DNA of 64,000 bases from CBDCDJ01 sp965215355 (GTDB lineage Bacteria > Deinococcota > Deinococci > Deinococcales > Trueperaceae), in contig CBDCDJ010000007.1 in the NCBI GenBank assembly GCA_965215355.1, positions 1,054,001-1,118,000 of the forward strand, in the 5' to 3' direction. Positions within the stretch are counted from its first letter, which is position 1, and each line of letters opens with the position of its first letter. Below, piece by piece: positions 31,391 through 40,552 of this stretch. The translations under genes were made by a program, and so were the position numbers. The notes under the pieces are model-generated. The model was not told the origin of the DNA. It saw only the letters and a program-made list of their open reading frames with translations, and did no database searches.

Positions 31391-34351
31391 TCACGCCGCT
31401 GCCGCTTCAGCGTCTTTCCGAGCGCGGCCGTAGGCCATTCGCAGCTTGAACATGCCGCGTTTATGGGCCGCCTTGACCTCTTCCTCACTCAAACCGAGTT
31501 CGCCGGTGATAACGGCGACAGCTTGAGGTTTACGCTTTTCCATGCCTTCCAAACGCACCACCACGTCGCGCACGTTTTTGTCGAGTTCGCCTAAAAAGGG
31601 TTCTAAGTCTTTGGGCGTGGCTTTGGGGCCGGTCGTTTTGGGCTTGGCGACTTTTTTCGGTTTCTTGGCGGCGGTTTTAGACTTTGCTGAGGTTTTGGGT
31701 TTTGCCGTGGCTTTAGACTTGGTCGCTCGAGTTGTAGACGATTTGCTTCTCGAGGACTTAGCCCTGGAGGACTTCTTCGAGCCGCCCGTACTCGCTTCTC
31801 TTGCGGCGAGCAGTTGCACGGCTTCTTGCAGGGAGACCGTCTCGGGCTTTTGACCGTCTTGCAGCGAGGCGTTCGTCTTGCGGTGTTTGATGTAAGGGCC
31901 GTAGCGGCCGTCGCGCACCTCGATGGGCTCGCCCGTGTCCGGGTGGTTGCCGACGACGCGCAGCGCCTGGCTCTTGCCCGCTTTTTTCTTGATTATTTCG
32001 AGCGCGCGTTCCAAACCGATGTCGAGCACGCTTTCGTTTTTAGGAATCGACGCGAAAGTTCGGTTTCGCTGCACGTAGGGCCCGAAGCGCCCGATGTTGG
32101 CTTTGACGAGTTCGCCCGTCTCGGGGTCGGCCCCGAGGGTGCGGGGCAATTCTAAAAGCCGCGCGGCATTTTGCGCGGTCACGTCTTTGGGCTCCATCCC
32201 CTTCGGCAGCGAGACGCGCTTGGGTTTGCCTTTCTGGTCGTCGCCGCCGAGTTGCAGGTAGGGGCCGTAGGGGCCGCTCCGCAGCAGCATCGGTTGGTCG
32301 GTGTCGGGGAAGGTGCCCACGATTTCGTCCGAGGCGTTGCCTTTTTGAAGCAATTCGACGAGCGCTTCTTTGGTTACGTCGGCGGGCGCTAAGTCCTCGG
32401 GTAGCGAAGTCGTCAGGCGTTCGCCGTTTACCTCGCCATCGACGTAGGGGCCGTAGCGCCCCACGCGCACCACGATTTCGCCCCACTGCGGGAATGACAA
32501 AGTCGAGGTTTCGCGCGCGTCGATGGCTTCCAACCCGGCTTCGACCCGCGTCTCGAGGCCGGCCTTGCCGAGGTAAAAGTCTTTCAGATAGGGCGTCGCC
32601 TTGAGGGTGCCCGTGGCGATGTCGTCGAGCCGCTGCTCCATGTCGGAGGTGAAGCCGGTATCGACAAGTTGCTCGAATTGCTGCTCCATGAGGTTGTTTA
32701 CGGCAAAGGCGGTGAACGTCGGCACGAGCTGGCTGCCGGACTTGCGCGCGTAGCCGCGCCCGACGACCGTGTCGATGATGCTCGCGTAGGTGCTCGGCCG
32801 GCCGATGCCCTCGCTCTCCAACAGCTTGACGAGCGACGCTTCGGTGTAGCGGGCCGGGGGCTTGGTTTCGTGGCCCAGGGCTTCTAGGTCTTTGCAGGTC
32901 AGCGTGTCGCCTTCCTTGAGGGCGGGTAGCGGTTGCTCGCGGTCTTCCAGCGCGGCGTCGGGGTCGTCGGACCCCTCGACGTAGGCGCGGAAAAAACCGG
33001 GAAACACGGTCGTGCGCCCGCTGGCGCGGAAGGTGGCGATTTCTATGTCGTCGCCCGTGCCCGCATGTAGCGTCGCGGTGACGAAACGCAGCTTGGCGTC
33101 GGCCATCTGCGTGGCGACGGTGCGCTTCCAGACGAGGTCGTAAAGCCTGGCTTCGACGCCGGTGAGGTGCAGTTCCTCGCGCGTTTTCATCGCTTTGCCC
33201 GCGGGCCGAATCGCCTCGTGCGCTTCCTGGGCGCTTTTGGATTTGGTGGCGTAGCGGCGCGGTTTGGGGCTCAGGTAATCCTCGCCGTAACGTGAGCGAA
33301 TCGCGCGGCGGCTCGCGTCGACGGCTTCTTGGGACAGGTTGGTCGAGTCGGTGCGCATGTAGGTGATGTGGCCGTTTTCGTACAAGCCCTGCGCCACGCG
33401 CATCGTGTCGCGCGCCGACAGCCCGAGTTTGCGGCTCGCTTCTTGCTGCAACGTCGAGGTGGTAAAGGGCGCGCTCGGCGAGCGGGTCGCCAGGCGTTCT
33501 TCGACCTTGTGGACGCGCCAGGGCTCGTTCGGAAGGCGTTCGGACAATTCCCGCGCCTGCGCCTCGCCCATGAGGAGCACGTCTTTGCCCGCGGTCAGAC
33601 CCTCTTTGAGCTTGCCGGTGTTGTCGTCGAAGTCGCGGCCGGTCGCCAAGCGGGTGCCGCCGAGGTGGGTCATGACGGCCTCGAAGCGGTCGGGGGTTTT
33701 CTCGAGCACCGCTTTTAAGTCCCAGTAACTCGCCGGGACAAAAGCGATGCGCTCTTTTTCGCGCAGCACCATGAGTCGCACCGCCACGCTCTGCACGCGG
33801 CCCGCGGACAGGCGCGGGGCGATTTTTTTCCACAGCAGCGGCGAAATCGTGTAGCCGACCAGTCGGTCGAGCACGCGCCGCGTTTCCTGCGCGTCGACCA
33901 GGTTGTGGTCGATGTCGCGCGTCTCGTCCAGGGCGCGCAAAATTGCGTCCTCGGTAATCTCGTGGAAAACCATGCGCCGCACCGGAATTTTCGGCTTGAG
34001 CACTTCGACGAGGTGCCAGCCGATACTTTCGCCCTCGCGGTCCTCGTCGGTGGCGATGTAGAGTTCATCGGCTTTTTTGAGCGCGTCTTTGAGTTGACTG
34101 ACGACTTTTTTCTTCTTCGGCGACACGATGTAGAGCGGCTCGAAGTCGTTGGCGACGTTCACGCCGATGCGCGCCCAGGGCTGCTTTTTGAAGTCGGCAG
34201 GAATCTCGTCGGCCTTGGCGGGCAGGTCGCGGACGTGGCCCATGCTGGCCTCGATCTGGTAACCGTTGCCCGGCAGAAAGCGGCGAATCGTCTTGGCCTT
34301 GGTCGGAGATTCGACGATGACGAGGCGTCTGGGTTGTTTAACTTGACTCAT
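31391..34351 (-). CDS. topA: DNA topoisomerase I
   Basis: TopA relaxes negative supercoils by cutting one strand. The 986-residue protein has an N-terminal TOPRIM domain (IVESPTKAKTI, then IATDEDREGESIGW), the catalytic Y331 in HITYMRTDSTNLS, and GIGRPSTYASII. After about residue 580 the zinc fingers of the E. coli enzyme are absent; instead there are four GRYGPY/GPYGPY-type repeats, a Lys/Ser-rich stretch of about 65 residues (RAKSSRSKSSTTRA) and a final helical module (GELGLSEEEVKAAHKRGMF). A consensus promoter and AAGGAG support the ATG at 34351. Confidence 0.95.
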   Translation of the reverse strand: MSQVKQPRRLVIVESPTKAKTIRRFLPGNGYQIEASMGHVRDLPAKADEIPADFKKQPWARIGVNVANDFEPLYIVSPKKKKVVSQLKDALKKADELYIATDEDREGESIGWHLVEVLKPKIPVRRMVFHEITEDAILRALDETRDIDHNLVDAQETRRVLDRLVGYTISPLLWKKIAPRLSAGRVQSVAVRLMVLREKERIAFVPASYWDLKAVLEKTPDRFEAVMTHLGGTRLATGRDFDDNTGKLKEGLTAGKDVLLMGEAQARELSERLPNEPWRVHKVEERLATRSPSAPFTTSTLQQEASRKLGLSARDTMRVAQGLYENGHITYMRTDSTNLSQEAVDASRRAIRSRYGEDYLSPKPRRYATKSKSAQEAHEAIRPAGKAMKTREELHLTGVEARLYDLVWKRTVATQMADAKLRFVTATLHAGTGDDIEIATFRASGRTTVFPGFFRAYVEGSDDPDAALEDREQPLPALKEGDTLTCKDLEALGHETKPPARYTEASLVKLLESEGIGRPSTYASIIDTVVGRGYARKSGSQLVPTFTAFAVNNLMEQQFEQLVDTGFTSDMEQRLDDIATGTLKATPYLKDFYLGKAGLETRVEAGLEAIDARETSTLSFPQWGEIVVRVGRYGPYVDGEVNGERLTTSLPEDLAPADVTKEALVELLQKGNASDEIVGTFPDTDQPMLLRSGPYGPYLQLGGDDQKGKPKRVSLPKGMEPKDVTAQNAARLLELPRTLGADPETGELVKANIGRFGPYVQRNRTFASIPKNESVLDIGLERALEIIKKKAGKSQALRVVGNHPDTGEPIEVRDGRYGPYIKHRKTNASLQDGQKPETVSLQEAVQLLAAREASTGGSKKSSRAKSSRSKSSTTRATKSKATAKPKTSAKSKTAAKKPKKVAKPKTTGPKATPKDLEPFLGELDKNVRDVVVRLEGMEKRKPQAVAVITGELGLSEEEVKAAHKRGMFKLRMAYGRARKDAEAAAA

Positions 34352-34372
34352 AAACTCCTTTAGTGCGTGCCC

Positions 34373-34400
34373 ATTATAAGGACAAGTGGGGGTTTGTCAA
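34373..34400 (-). promoter_or_regulatory. topA: Consensus sigma-70-type promoter of topA
   Basis: TTGACA (34400-34395) and TATAAT (34378-34373) on the minus strand are separated by 16 bases, a perfect housekeeping promoter. The message would start near 34366, leaving a leader with AAGGAG before the ATG. It is the only full consensus promoter recognised in the window. Confidence 0.85.
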
Positions 34401-34497
34401 GGTTAGCTAGTTCCCATACGCGCCCCGAGAAGCTCGGCCGACGGGTCTCGAGCCTACACGACCCAGCCCAAAAGGTAACCCTGCTTTTAGGCGCGTA

Positions 34498-34534
34498 AAC
34501 AAAAGAGCCACCCCTCGCGGGTGGCTCTTTTGTT
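34498..34534 (-). terminator. Intrinsic terminator of the sulfite-oxidase-like gene
   Basis: Two 16-base arms (34498-34513 and 34519-34534) pair perfectly around a five-base loop. On the minus strand the stem GAGCCACCC is followed by GGGTGGCTCTTTTGTTT. It starts 29 bases after the stop of the upstream minus-strand gene; the A-run on the other side makes it usable in both directions. Confidence 0.88.
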
Positions 34535-34562
34535 GAAAAATGTGTTGAAACGAGCGTGACGT

Positions 34563-36080
34563 TTAAGCGACTGTGACGTTGACCATATGGTAACCGGTGG
34601 CGCCGTCGGGCAGCGGGCGGCTTGGCTCGGCGGTTTGGGTGTCGCCGGTGCCGTCGGTGGCGCGCACGACGACCGGGTAGGTGCCGGGTTCGGCGTCCCA
34701 GGTAAAACCCCACAGGTTCCAACTGAGGTCGTTCAGCGCTGGTTTGACCTGCGCGGTTTGCCAAGTTTGGCCGTTGTCGACGGACACCTCGACCTGTTCG
34801 ATGCCGCGCAAACCCGCAAAGGCGACGCCGCCGACGGCGTAGGTGCCGTCCTCGAGCTTGGTCGCCTGAGCGGTGTCGATGCGGCTCATCGTCTGGATGA
34901 GGGCCGGGTCGCTCCAGCCGCGCGTCTGCCAGTAACCCTTGTAATCCTGGTCGGTGAGTTCGATTTCGGTCACCCACTTGACGTTTTTCATGCCGTAAAT
35001 GCCGGGGACCAGGACTCGAGCCGGAAAGCCGTGGTCGCGGGTCAAGGGCTCGCCGTTTTGCAAGTAGGCGACAATCGTGCCCTCGCGCCGCGCCGCTTCT
35101 AAGGGAAACGAGTCCGAGTAGTTGTCGGCGGCGCGCAAAATGAGTTCGTTCGCCCCGGCCTGCACCCCGGCGGTCTCGAGCAGGTCGTTCAAGTAGACCC
35201 CGGTCCACACGCTGTTGCCGATGAGGTCGCCGCCGATGGGGTTCGAGATGCAGGTCAGCGTGCTCGGCCGCTCGACACTGGGCAGCGCCTTGAGGTCGTC
35301 CAGGCTGAACGAGACCTCGTTGTCGACCATGCCGCTGATTTTGAGCGCCCAACCCCGTTCGGGGACCGACGGGTTGAAGACGTTCTTGGAGACGACGTAG
35401 TGCTCGGGGACGGGCGTGACTTCCGGAACGACGCCCCGAATGTTGGCGATGAGGGCGGCCGCCGCCCCTTGCGCGTAGGCGATGCCCCGCAGGACGAGTT
35501 GCCCCAAACTCGTCGCCAAACTCACCGCGGCCACGCCGCCCACGATGCTGCGCAAACTCTCACGCCGGCCGGGGCTGAACGTCTGCGCGCGCCGCGCCGT
35601 CATGACGTGCAAGGTGACGCCGAACACGAGCCCGAACAGCGCGGCCCACAGGTGGCTCGCCAGGGGCGGGTAGAAAAAGTTGGCCTCGCTCAGGCCGAAC
35701 AGCCCTAAACCTTGCAGGGGCATGAAGACGAGCCCGACCATCACCACCATCGTCAGGGCGTAGAACGCGTCCGCGCCCCACTTGGTCAGGCGGGCGCTCA
35801 GGGCTGGATAAAGGAGACCCAGGGCGAACCAGACGGCCAAAAATACCAAGGTCGAAACGCCGAACAGCGCGTACTTCGCGTAGGCGTCCAGCCCGGCGGG
35901 CAGGCTGTGGATGAGGTTGAACACCCAGGGCACCCCCAGAAACTGCGAGGTGAAGTTGAACAGCATCTCGGCGGGTTGGGGTGCGTTGAAGGCCGCTTTG
36001 GCCGCGAACATGGTGCCGCCCAAAACAAGGGTGGCGACGAGGCTGAGCCAACGAGAAAAGTGCGGACGAGTTGCGACCAT
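34563..36080 (-). CDS. Membrane-anchored sulfite-oxidase-like molybdenum cofactor oxidoreductase
   Basis: A 505-residue protein. Residues 1-200 hold five membrane segments; the rest is outside the membrane and has the sulfite oxidase molybdopterin domain with the Mo-ligand cysteine in STLTCISNPIGGDLIGN, FPARVLVPGIYGMKNVKWVTEIEL, and a C-terminal immunoglobulin-like dimerisation domain (VEVSVDNGQTWQ, GTYPVVVRATDG). The substrate could be sulfite, methionine sulfoxide or other oxidised compounds. No haem histidines are obvious in the helices. The ATG at 36080 has GGAGGA eight bases upstream; an ATG five codons earlier is less likely. Confidence 0.86.
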   Translation of the reverse strand: MVATRPHFSRWLSLVATLVLGGTMFAAKAAFNAPQPAEMLFNFTSQFLGVPWVFNLIHSLPAGLDAYAKYALFGVSTLVFLAVWFALGLLYPALSARLTKWGADAFYALTMVVMVGLVFMPLQGLGLFGLSEANFFYPPLASHLWAALFGLVFGVTLHVMTARRAQTFSPGRRESLRSIVGGVAAVSLATSLGQLVLRGIAYAQGAAAALIANIRGVVPEVTPVPEHYVVSKNVFNPSVPERGWALKISGMVDNEVSFSLDDLKALPSVERPSTLTCISNPIGGDLIGNSVWTGVYLNDLLETAGVQAGANELILRAADNYSDSFPLEAARREGTIVAYLQNGEPLTRDHGFPARVLVPGIYGMKNVKWVTEIELTDQDYKGYWQTRGWSDPALIQTMSRIDTAQATKLEDGTYAVGGVAFAGLRGIEQVEVSVDNGQTWQTAQVKPALNDLSWNLWGFTWDAEPGTYPVVVRATDGTGDTQTAEPSRPLPDGATGYHMVNVTVA

Positions 36081-36166
36081 AGGAATGTCCTCCATTAGTG
36101 GGAAGTCTTAGACTATTAGACTGCACCAGGTAGAGCGTGTCTGTAACAGAGTTTACCCGGTAATCG

Positions 36167-37546
36167 TCACAAATGTTTCAGGTCGGTGTCGTTCCGGTTG
36201 GTGTCGGCTCGAGTCGGTGTCGTCCCGGGGTCGGCGGGTGTCGGCTTCCACAGTCCTGTGTCATCTTCGGGTGCGTCGTTCTTGTGCTCGAGCCAGTCCG
36301 CCCGGTTCAGCTCGAGGGGTGTGGCGTTCTTGTGAGCGGGGTCGGTGCCGGGCGGGTAGGTCTCGGGCAGCTCGGGCACGGGCTCCTCGAGGGGTTTTTC
36401 AGGCTGCTCGACCTCGCTCGACACCCAGGCTCCTTCGGCGGTTTCGGGGTCGCCCGTTGCGGGGTTTCTCTCGCCAGACTCTTCAACGTCGAGCCTGGTC
36501 GGTGCGGCTTGAAGACCGGCCGTGCGCCCCGACCCGTCCGCTTTCGACCCAGCGACCCTCGACGCGGAAACCTCTGACTCTGACCTTGAAACTTCCGGTC
36601 CAGCGACATTCGGCCCAGCAGCTTCCGCCAGTGAACCTTCCGTGGCGGCGTCCTCTGCAGGTGTGGTGGCTGCCTCGTCGGGCTCACCGGGGGGGAGTCC
36701 GCTCTCCGGTTTTGAGGCGGCTTCGTGTTCCGGGGGCAAGCCCGCACGAGAAGTCGCTTTGGGCACGGTGAACCTGCCGACGACGCCGACCAGGGCGACG
36801 ACCACGCCGCCCGCGACGAGGAGCAGCCAGCGGTTTTCTTGCGGCGCGGCGGGCGGGGTGGCGCGGCGCAGCGCGGGCAGAATTTGGCTGTCGACGGCCC
36901 GCACCTGCGCGCCCGCGTCCTCGGCCAAAACGTCGACGACGGGGACGGTTTGCTGGCTGCTCGAGAAGGCCCACGGCGCGGGGACAGCACTCAGGCTTTG
37001 CCAGCCGCTGGCGCTGAAAGGCGAGTAGGCGCCGACCACGCCGTAGAGCGTCGGCGCCTCGGGTCGGGGCAGGGGCGTCTTCAAGGTGATGACGTTGTCT
37101 TCGACGCTGAGTTCCAACCCGTCGGCCGCGCTCAGCTCCGTCACCGCGCCGTCCTCGGCTACAAACGCTTGCACGCGGTCGCCGCTCAGCCGAAAGGCGT
37201 AGTGCCAGCTCGCGCCGTCGGGCAACTTCATGCCCGAGCCGGGCAGCAGGTCCGGGTTGCCGACCGTCTCGCCCTCGTTCTCGTCCTGCTCGTCTTCTAT
37301 ATAAAGTTCGGTGATGGGTAAGGAAAAGCCGTTCGGCAGCCCTAACGGGTTGGGTAGCGCCGCGAAAGTAAAGCGCAGCTCGAGCGTGGCTGGATTAACC
37401 GTGTCGAGCACCTCCACGCCGAGCAGGTCGAAGCTGCTCAAGTTCCTGAACACGGTCGCGGTCGGCGCGGCGAGGGTACCGTTGCCGAAAGTGTCGCCCG
37501 CGGGGTCTTGAAAAGACAACAGGGCGCTCAGCGCCAGCGCTATCAC
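36167..37546 (-). CDS. Secreted, membrane-anchored protein with glucodextranase-C/DOMON-like domain
   Basis: A 459-residue protein with an N-terminal signal (VIALALSALLSFQ) followed by DPAGDTFGNGT and FDLLGVEVLD, the opening of the C-terminal binding module of glucodextranase-type proteins (about 15-210). One membrane helix (WLLLVAGGVVVALVGVVG, about 243-262) follows, then a 190-residue cytoplasmic or outside tail that is low-complexity, rich in Glu, Pro, Ala and Thr and probably disordered. The GTG overlaps the yvcK stop by four bases (GTGA). Ligand unknown; a carbohydrate or haem is possible by family. Confidence 0.68.
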   Translation of the reverse strand: MIALALSALLSFQDPAGDTFGNGTLAAPTATVFRNLSSFDLLGVEVLDTVNPATLELRFTFAALPNPLGLPNGFSLPITELYIEDEQDENEGETVGNPDLLPGSGMKLPDGASWHYAFRLSGDRVQAFVAEDGAVTELSAADGLELSVEDNVITLKTPLPRPEAPTLYGVVGAYSPFSASGWQSLSAVPAPWAFSSSQQTVPVVDVLAEDAGAQVRAVDSQILPALRRATPPAAPQENRWLLLVAGGVVVALVGVVGRFTVPKATSRAGLPPEHEAASKPESGLPPGEPDEAATTPAEDAATEGSLAEAAGPNVAGPEVSRSESEVSASRVAGSKADGSGRTAGLQAAPTRLDVEESGERNPATGDPETAEGAWVSSEVEQPEKPLEEPVPELPETYPPGTDPAHKNATPLELNRADWLEHKNDAPEDDTGLWKPTPADPGTTPTRADTNRNDTDLKHL

Positions 37547-38886
37547 GCGGCGGCGACCTTGGTCTTGAGACCGGGTAGCGAGTGAGCGCGCGCCGCCTTG
37601 CCGAGCCACTTGGCGAGCACCGCCGCGTCGTGCTGGGCGTGCGGGCCGTCGCTCAGGAGGGGTAGCCGGACGAGGTCGATGTCCAACCCCTCGAAGGGTG
37701 CGGGGTCGAACTCGACGACGGCCGCGCCCTCTAAGGCGTAGCGCTCCACGCGCGCGGCGTCAACCGGCAAACTGTTGACGACGACCGTGTCCGGGTAGCG
37801 GCCGAGCGCTTCGAACAGGACGCGGACGTGGTCGAAAACGCTGAAGTCGTCGGTCTCGCCGGCCTCGGTCATGATGTTGCAGACGTAAACCAGCCGCGCC
37901 CTCGTCTGCGCCAGCGCGCGCCGCACGCCGGGCACGAGCAGGGGCGGAACAGTGCTGGTGAACAAGCTGCCCGGCCCCAACACCACCATCTGCGCGTTCA
38001 AGATACTGCCGACGACCTCGGGCGTGACTTTGGGATTGGCGGGCTCTATCATGGCCTCGGCGATAGCGCCGTCGACGGTGCGCACCTTGCTTTCGCCCGT
38101 GACCCGCTCGCCGCTCGTTTTGACCACGGTGAGCGCGACCGGCTCGGGCGAGACCGGGTAAACCGAGCCGGTCAAGTTCAGCAGCGAGTTGAGCACGCGA
38201 ATCGCCTGGCCGAAGTCGCCCTCGACCTCCGTCAGGGTGGTGATGAACAAGTTGCCGAAGGTGTGTCCGGCGAGTTCGTCGCCGCGCTGAAAGCGGTACT
38301 GCAGCAAGCGGCTGACCTCCAACTCGTTGTCCGACAGGGCGGCCAGACAGTCGCTCAGGTCGCCGGGCGCGGGCATGTCGAAAGCCGTGCGCAAGCGGCC
38401 CGAGGAGCCGCCGTCGTCGCTTACGGTGACGACGGCCGTCAGGTTCGAGGTGGTGTGGCGCAGCCCGCGCAGCAGCGTCGACAAGCCGGTGCCGCCGCCG
38501 ATCGCCACGATGTGCGGACCCTTCGACAAAGAGAGCCGTTTGTGCAGCACCGCGGCGGCGTCGCGGGGCCGCGCCATCCAGTTCGACAACAGCGAGCGGT
38601 TGAGCCGTCCGATGGCGATAACCGCCAGCGTCAGCCCGAACAGCGCCCCCATCAGGGCGAGCCAGCCGCCGAACGCTTGCCACAGGTCGCTGACGAGCAC
38701 GTCTTCGATAGGTTGCGACAGCGCCTGGCGGTTGCCTGCCAAAGCCCACAGGGCACCCGCCACCACGGCGACCATCAACAGCAGCGTGCCCGCCACCGCC
38801 AGCGCCACGTGCCGCTTCACGCCCATGCCCGGGGCGAGCCACAGGCGCATGGCCCCCACCTGGCGGAGCCGGTCCCGCTTAGCCAC
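37543..38886 (-). CDS. yvcK: YvcK/CofD-like gluconeogenesis and envelope factor
   Basis: The 447-residue protein has two N-terminal membrane segments (about 15-115) and then the CofD-like domain: IVAIGGGTGLSTLLRGLR, VTVSDDGGSSGRLR, PGDLSDCLAALS, and GHTFGNLF. YvcK proteins bind UDP-sugars and are needed for cell shape on gluconeogenic carbon sources; the membrane anchor is typical of the Deinococcota form as far as I know. I start at the GTG at 38886, overlapping the rapZ stop; an ATG at 38850 is possible. The rapZ-yvcK order is conserved in many bacteria. Confidence 0.88.
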   Translation of the reverse strand: MAKRDRLRQVGAMRLWLAPGMGVKRHVALAVAGTLLLMVAVVAGALWALAGNRQALSQPIEDVLVSDLWQAFGGWLALMGALFGLTLAVIAIGRLNRSLLSNWMARPRDAAAVLHKRLSLSKGPHIVAIGGGTGLSTLLRGLRHTTSNLTAVVTVSDDGGSSGRLRTAFDMPAPGDLSDCLAALSDNELEVSRLLQYRFQRGDELAGHTFGNLFITTLTEVEGDFGQAIRVLNSLLNLTGSVYPVSPEPVALTVVKTSGERVTGESKVRTVDGAIAEAMIEPANPKVTPEVVGSILNAQMVVLGPGSLFTSTVPPLLVPGVRRALAQTRARLVYVCNIMTEAGETDDFSVFDHVRVLFEALGRYPDTVVVNSLPVDAARVERYALEGAAVVEFDPAPFEGLDIDLVRLPLLSDGPHAQHDAAVLAKWLGKAARAHSLPGLKTKVAAA

Positions 38887-39802
38887 CGCGACCTTGGCCC
38901 TTGGGGCTTGTGTGTTCCTGCCCCGCGTGCTCTTGCTCTGTGTGGTCCTGCCCCGCGTGTTCTTGTAGGGCGGCCGCGACGTCGCGGTGCTCGACGAACG
39001 ACGAAAAGGTGTCGGCGAAGTCGACGGCCAAGCGTTCGGACACGGCGACCGAGCGGTGCTGCCCGCCCGTGCAGCCCACCGCCACGGTGTAGCTCGAGCG
39101 CCCCGTCGCCCGCGCCATGATGCACAGTTCGCGGACGAACTCGCGCAGCTGCGTGTAAAACTCCAGGGTGCTGGGCGTAAACACGTATGTTTGCACCCGC
39201 GGGTCGCGGCCGTCGACGGGGCGCAGCAGCGGGTCGTAGTACGGGTTGGGCAGCGAGCGCAGGTCGAACACGTTGTCGGCGTCGATGGGCACACCGCGTT
39301 TGAACCCGAACGAAACCAGCCGCAACCGAAACTTCTGCTCGCGACCGAAGTGCTGCGAGAGCGTCTCGACCAAGTCCTTGGCGCTGCGGCGCGAGGTGTC
39401 TAGGACGACCTCGGCGTGGGCGCGCAAGAACCCCAACACCTCGCGTTCGAACGTGATGTCGTTAGACAGTGGTGCCTGGCCGAGCGGGTGGGTGCGCCGC
39501 GTGAGGTTGTAGCGCTTGACGAGCACGTCGTCGGCGGCGTCCAGAAAGATGATTTCGGGATGGATGTTTTTGTTTGCCAGCTCTAACAAGCGCTCGTCTA
39601 AGTCGCCCAGGTAAGCCCGCGTGCGGATGTCCACGCCGACGGCCAGCGTTTCGTAGCCCGCCGCCTCGGCCTCCGCGACGAGGTCGAGCCACAAACTCGG
39701 CGGCACGTTGTCGGCCGTAAAAAAGCCCAAGTCCTCGAGCGCGTGCAGGCCGGTCGTTTTGCCCGCCCCGCTCAAACCCGTCAAGATGACAAAGCGTTTC
39801 AC
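38879..39802 (-). CDS. rapZ: RapZ family nucleotide-binding adapter
   Basis: A 307-residue P-loop protein with Walker A GLSGAGKT near the N-terminus, LVKRYNLTRRTHPL in the middle, FGFKRGVPIDADNVFDLRSLPNPYY and VGCTGGQHRSVAVSERLA near the C-terminus, all RapZ hallmarks. In E. coli RapZ controls glucosamine-6-phosphate synthase through small RNAs; in Gram-positives the homolog acts with YvcK. The GTG start has only a weak Shine-Dalgarno. The last 30 residues come from a 30-base tandem repeat (38911-38970) and are unlike the family. Confidence 0.9.
   Translation of the reverse strand: MKRFVILTGLSGAGKTTGLHALEDLGFFTADNVPPSLWLDLVAEAEAAGYETLAVGVDIRTRAYLGDLDERLLELANKNIHPEIIFLDAADDVLVKRYNLTRRTHPLGQAPLSNDITFEREVLGFLRAHAEVVLDTSRRSAKDLVETLSQHFGREQKFRLRLVSFGFKRGVPIDADNVFDLRSLPNPYYDPLLRPVDGRDPRVQTYVFTPSTLEFYTQLREFVRELCIMARATGRSSYTVAVGCTGGQHRSVAVSERLAVDFADTFSSFVEHRDVAAALQEHAGQDHTEQEHAGQEHTSPKGQGRGG
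38911..38970. repeat. 30-bp tandem duplication in the 3' end of rapZ
   Basis: Bases 38911-38940 and 38941-38970 are adjacent copies agreeing at about 25 of 30 positions. They encode two ten-residue units of the EHAGQEH kind at the RapZ C-terminus, just before the yvcK start. Confidence 0.75.
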
Positions 39803-39859
39803 GGGTGAACGTCCGGCTCGAGGGCTTCCGGTTCGAATAGCTTAAACGTCTTCATAGCT

Positions 39860-40552
39860 TCAGTCGGCACCTTCCACATGATACGCCGTGACCGCGCCGC
39901 CCTCTAGGACGACCGCCCACGCGCCGCCTTGCCACAGCAGCTCTCCCGCCGTGACGGTGACCGACCTGCCCCCGACGTTGCAGAGGACGCGTGACGCGTC
40001 CTGCACGAACGCGGGCTCGCTCGGGCTGGAGTTCAGGGGCGAGTCCGAGGTCGGCGAAGCGGTCAGGCCGGCGAGTTCCTCCTCGGTCTGCGCCACGCGC
40101 CAAGCCGTCCCGGTAAAGGTGATGAAACGCCGCTGCCCCAAGACCTCGACCCAAAAGCTGATGCCGGGCGCAGCTGTCGTCAGCACGTCCCAACTCGCGG
40201 GCGTCTCGAAGCCGACCACGCGCCGGACACACGCCGCGGTCGGGGGAGACGCCTCGAGCGGGACCGCCACCGCCTCGGCCGTGACGTTGCCGACGAGTCG
40301 GCTCGCTAAAAAGGCGGCGCTGGCCTGGTCCTCGAAACAGCCGACCCGCACCCGGACGAACTGCTGGCCCTCGTAAAGTCCGAAGTCCACGTAGGCGTCG
40401 TAGTCCAGGGCCTTGAGCTGGTCGCTGACGGCGAGCGCTTCGCCGTAGTTCTGCAGCGCCACGGTCTGCACCGTCCAGCTTTGCGCCTGACCCGTCGCTG
40501 CAAGTGTCAGGAGTCCCGCGGCCACCACGGCGCGGACGAGCTTGAAGTTCAT
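39860..40552 (-). CDS. Secreted SPOR-domain protein
   Basis: A 230-residue exported protein: signal peptide MNFKLVRAVVAAGLLTLAATGQA, then a SPOR domain (SWTVQTVALQNYGEALAVSDQL ... FVRVRVGCF, about 25-105) that normally binds denuded peptidoglycan at the division site, then a C-terminal region of unknown fold with two cysteines. Its ATG overlaps the hisH stop by four bases (ATGA), an odd coupling of cell-wall and histidine genes. It precedes rapZ by 57 bases. The role in division is by domain only. Confidence 0.75.
   Translation of the reverse strand: MNFKLVRAVVAAGLLTLAATGQAQSWTVQTVALQNYGEALAVSDQLKALDYDAYVDFGLYEGQQFVRVRVGCFEDQASAAFLASRLVGNVTAEAVAVPLEASPPTAACVRRVVGFETPASWDVLTTAAPGISFWVEVLGQRRFITFTGTAWRVAQTEEELAGLTASPTSDSPLNSSPSEPAFVQDASRVLCNVGGRSVTVTAGELLWQGGAWAVVLEGGAVTAYHVEGAD

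Noticed and set aside
32040..33833. 597-codon open frame on the minus strand within topA
   Set aside because: It is another frame of topA, rich in Arg, Pro and Ala with no recognisable domain; long open shadow frames are expected at this GC content.
37828..39120. 430-codon open frame on the plus strand opposite yvcK and rapZ
   Set aside because: No domain and low-complexity Arg/Gln composition; both minus-strand genes have firm family motifs.
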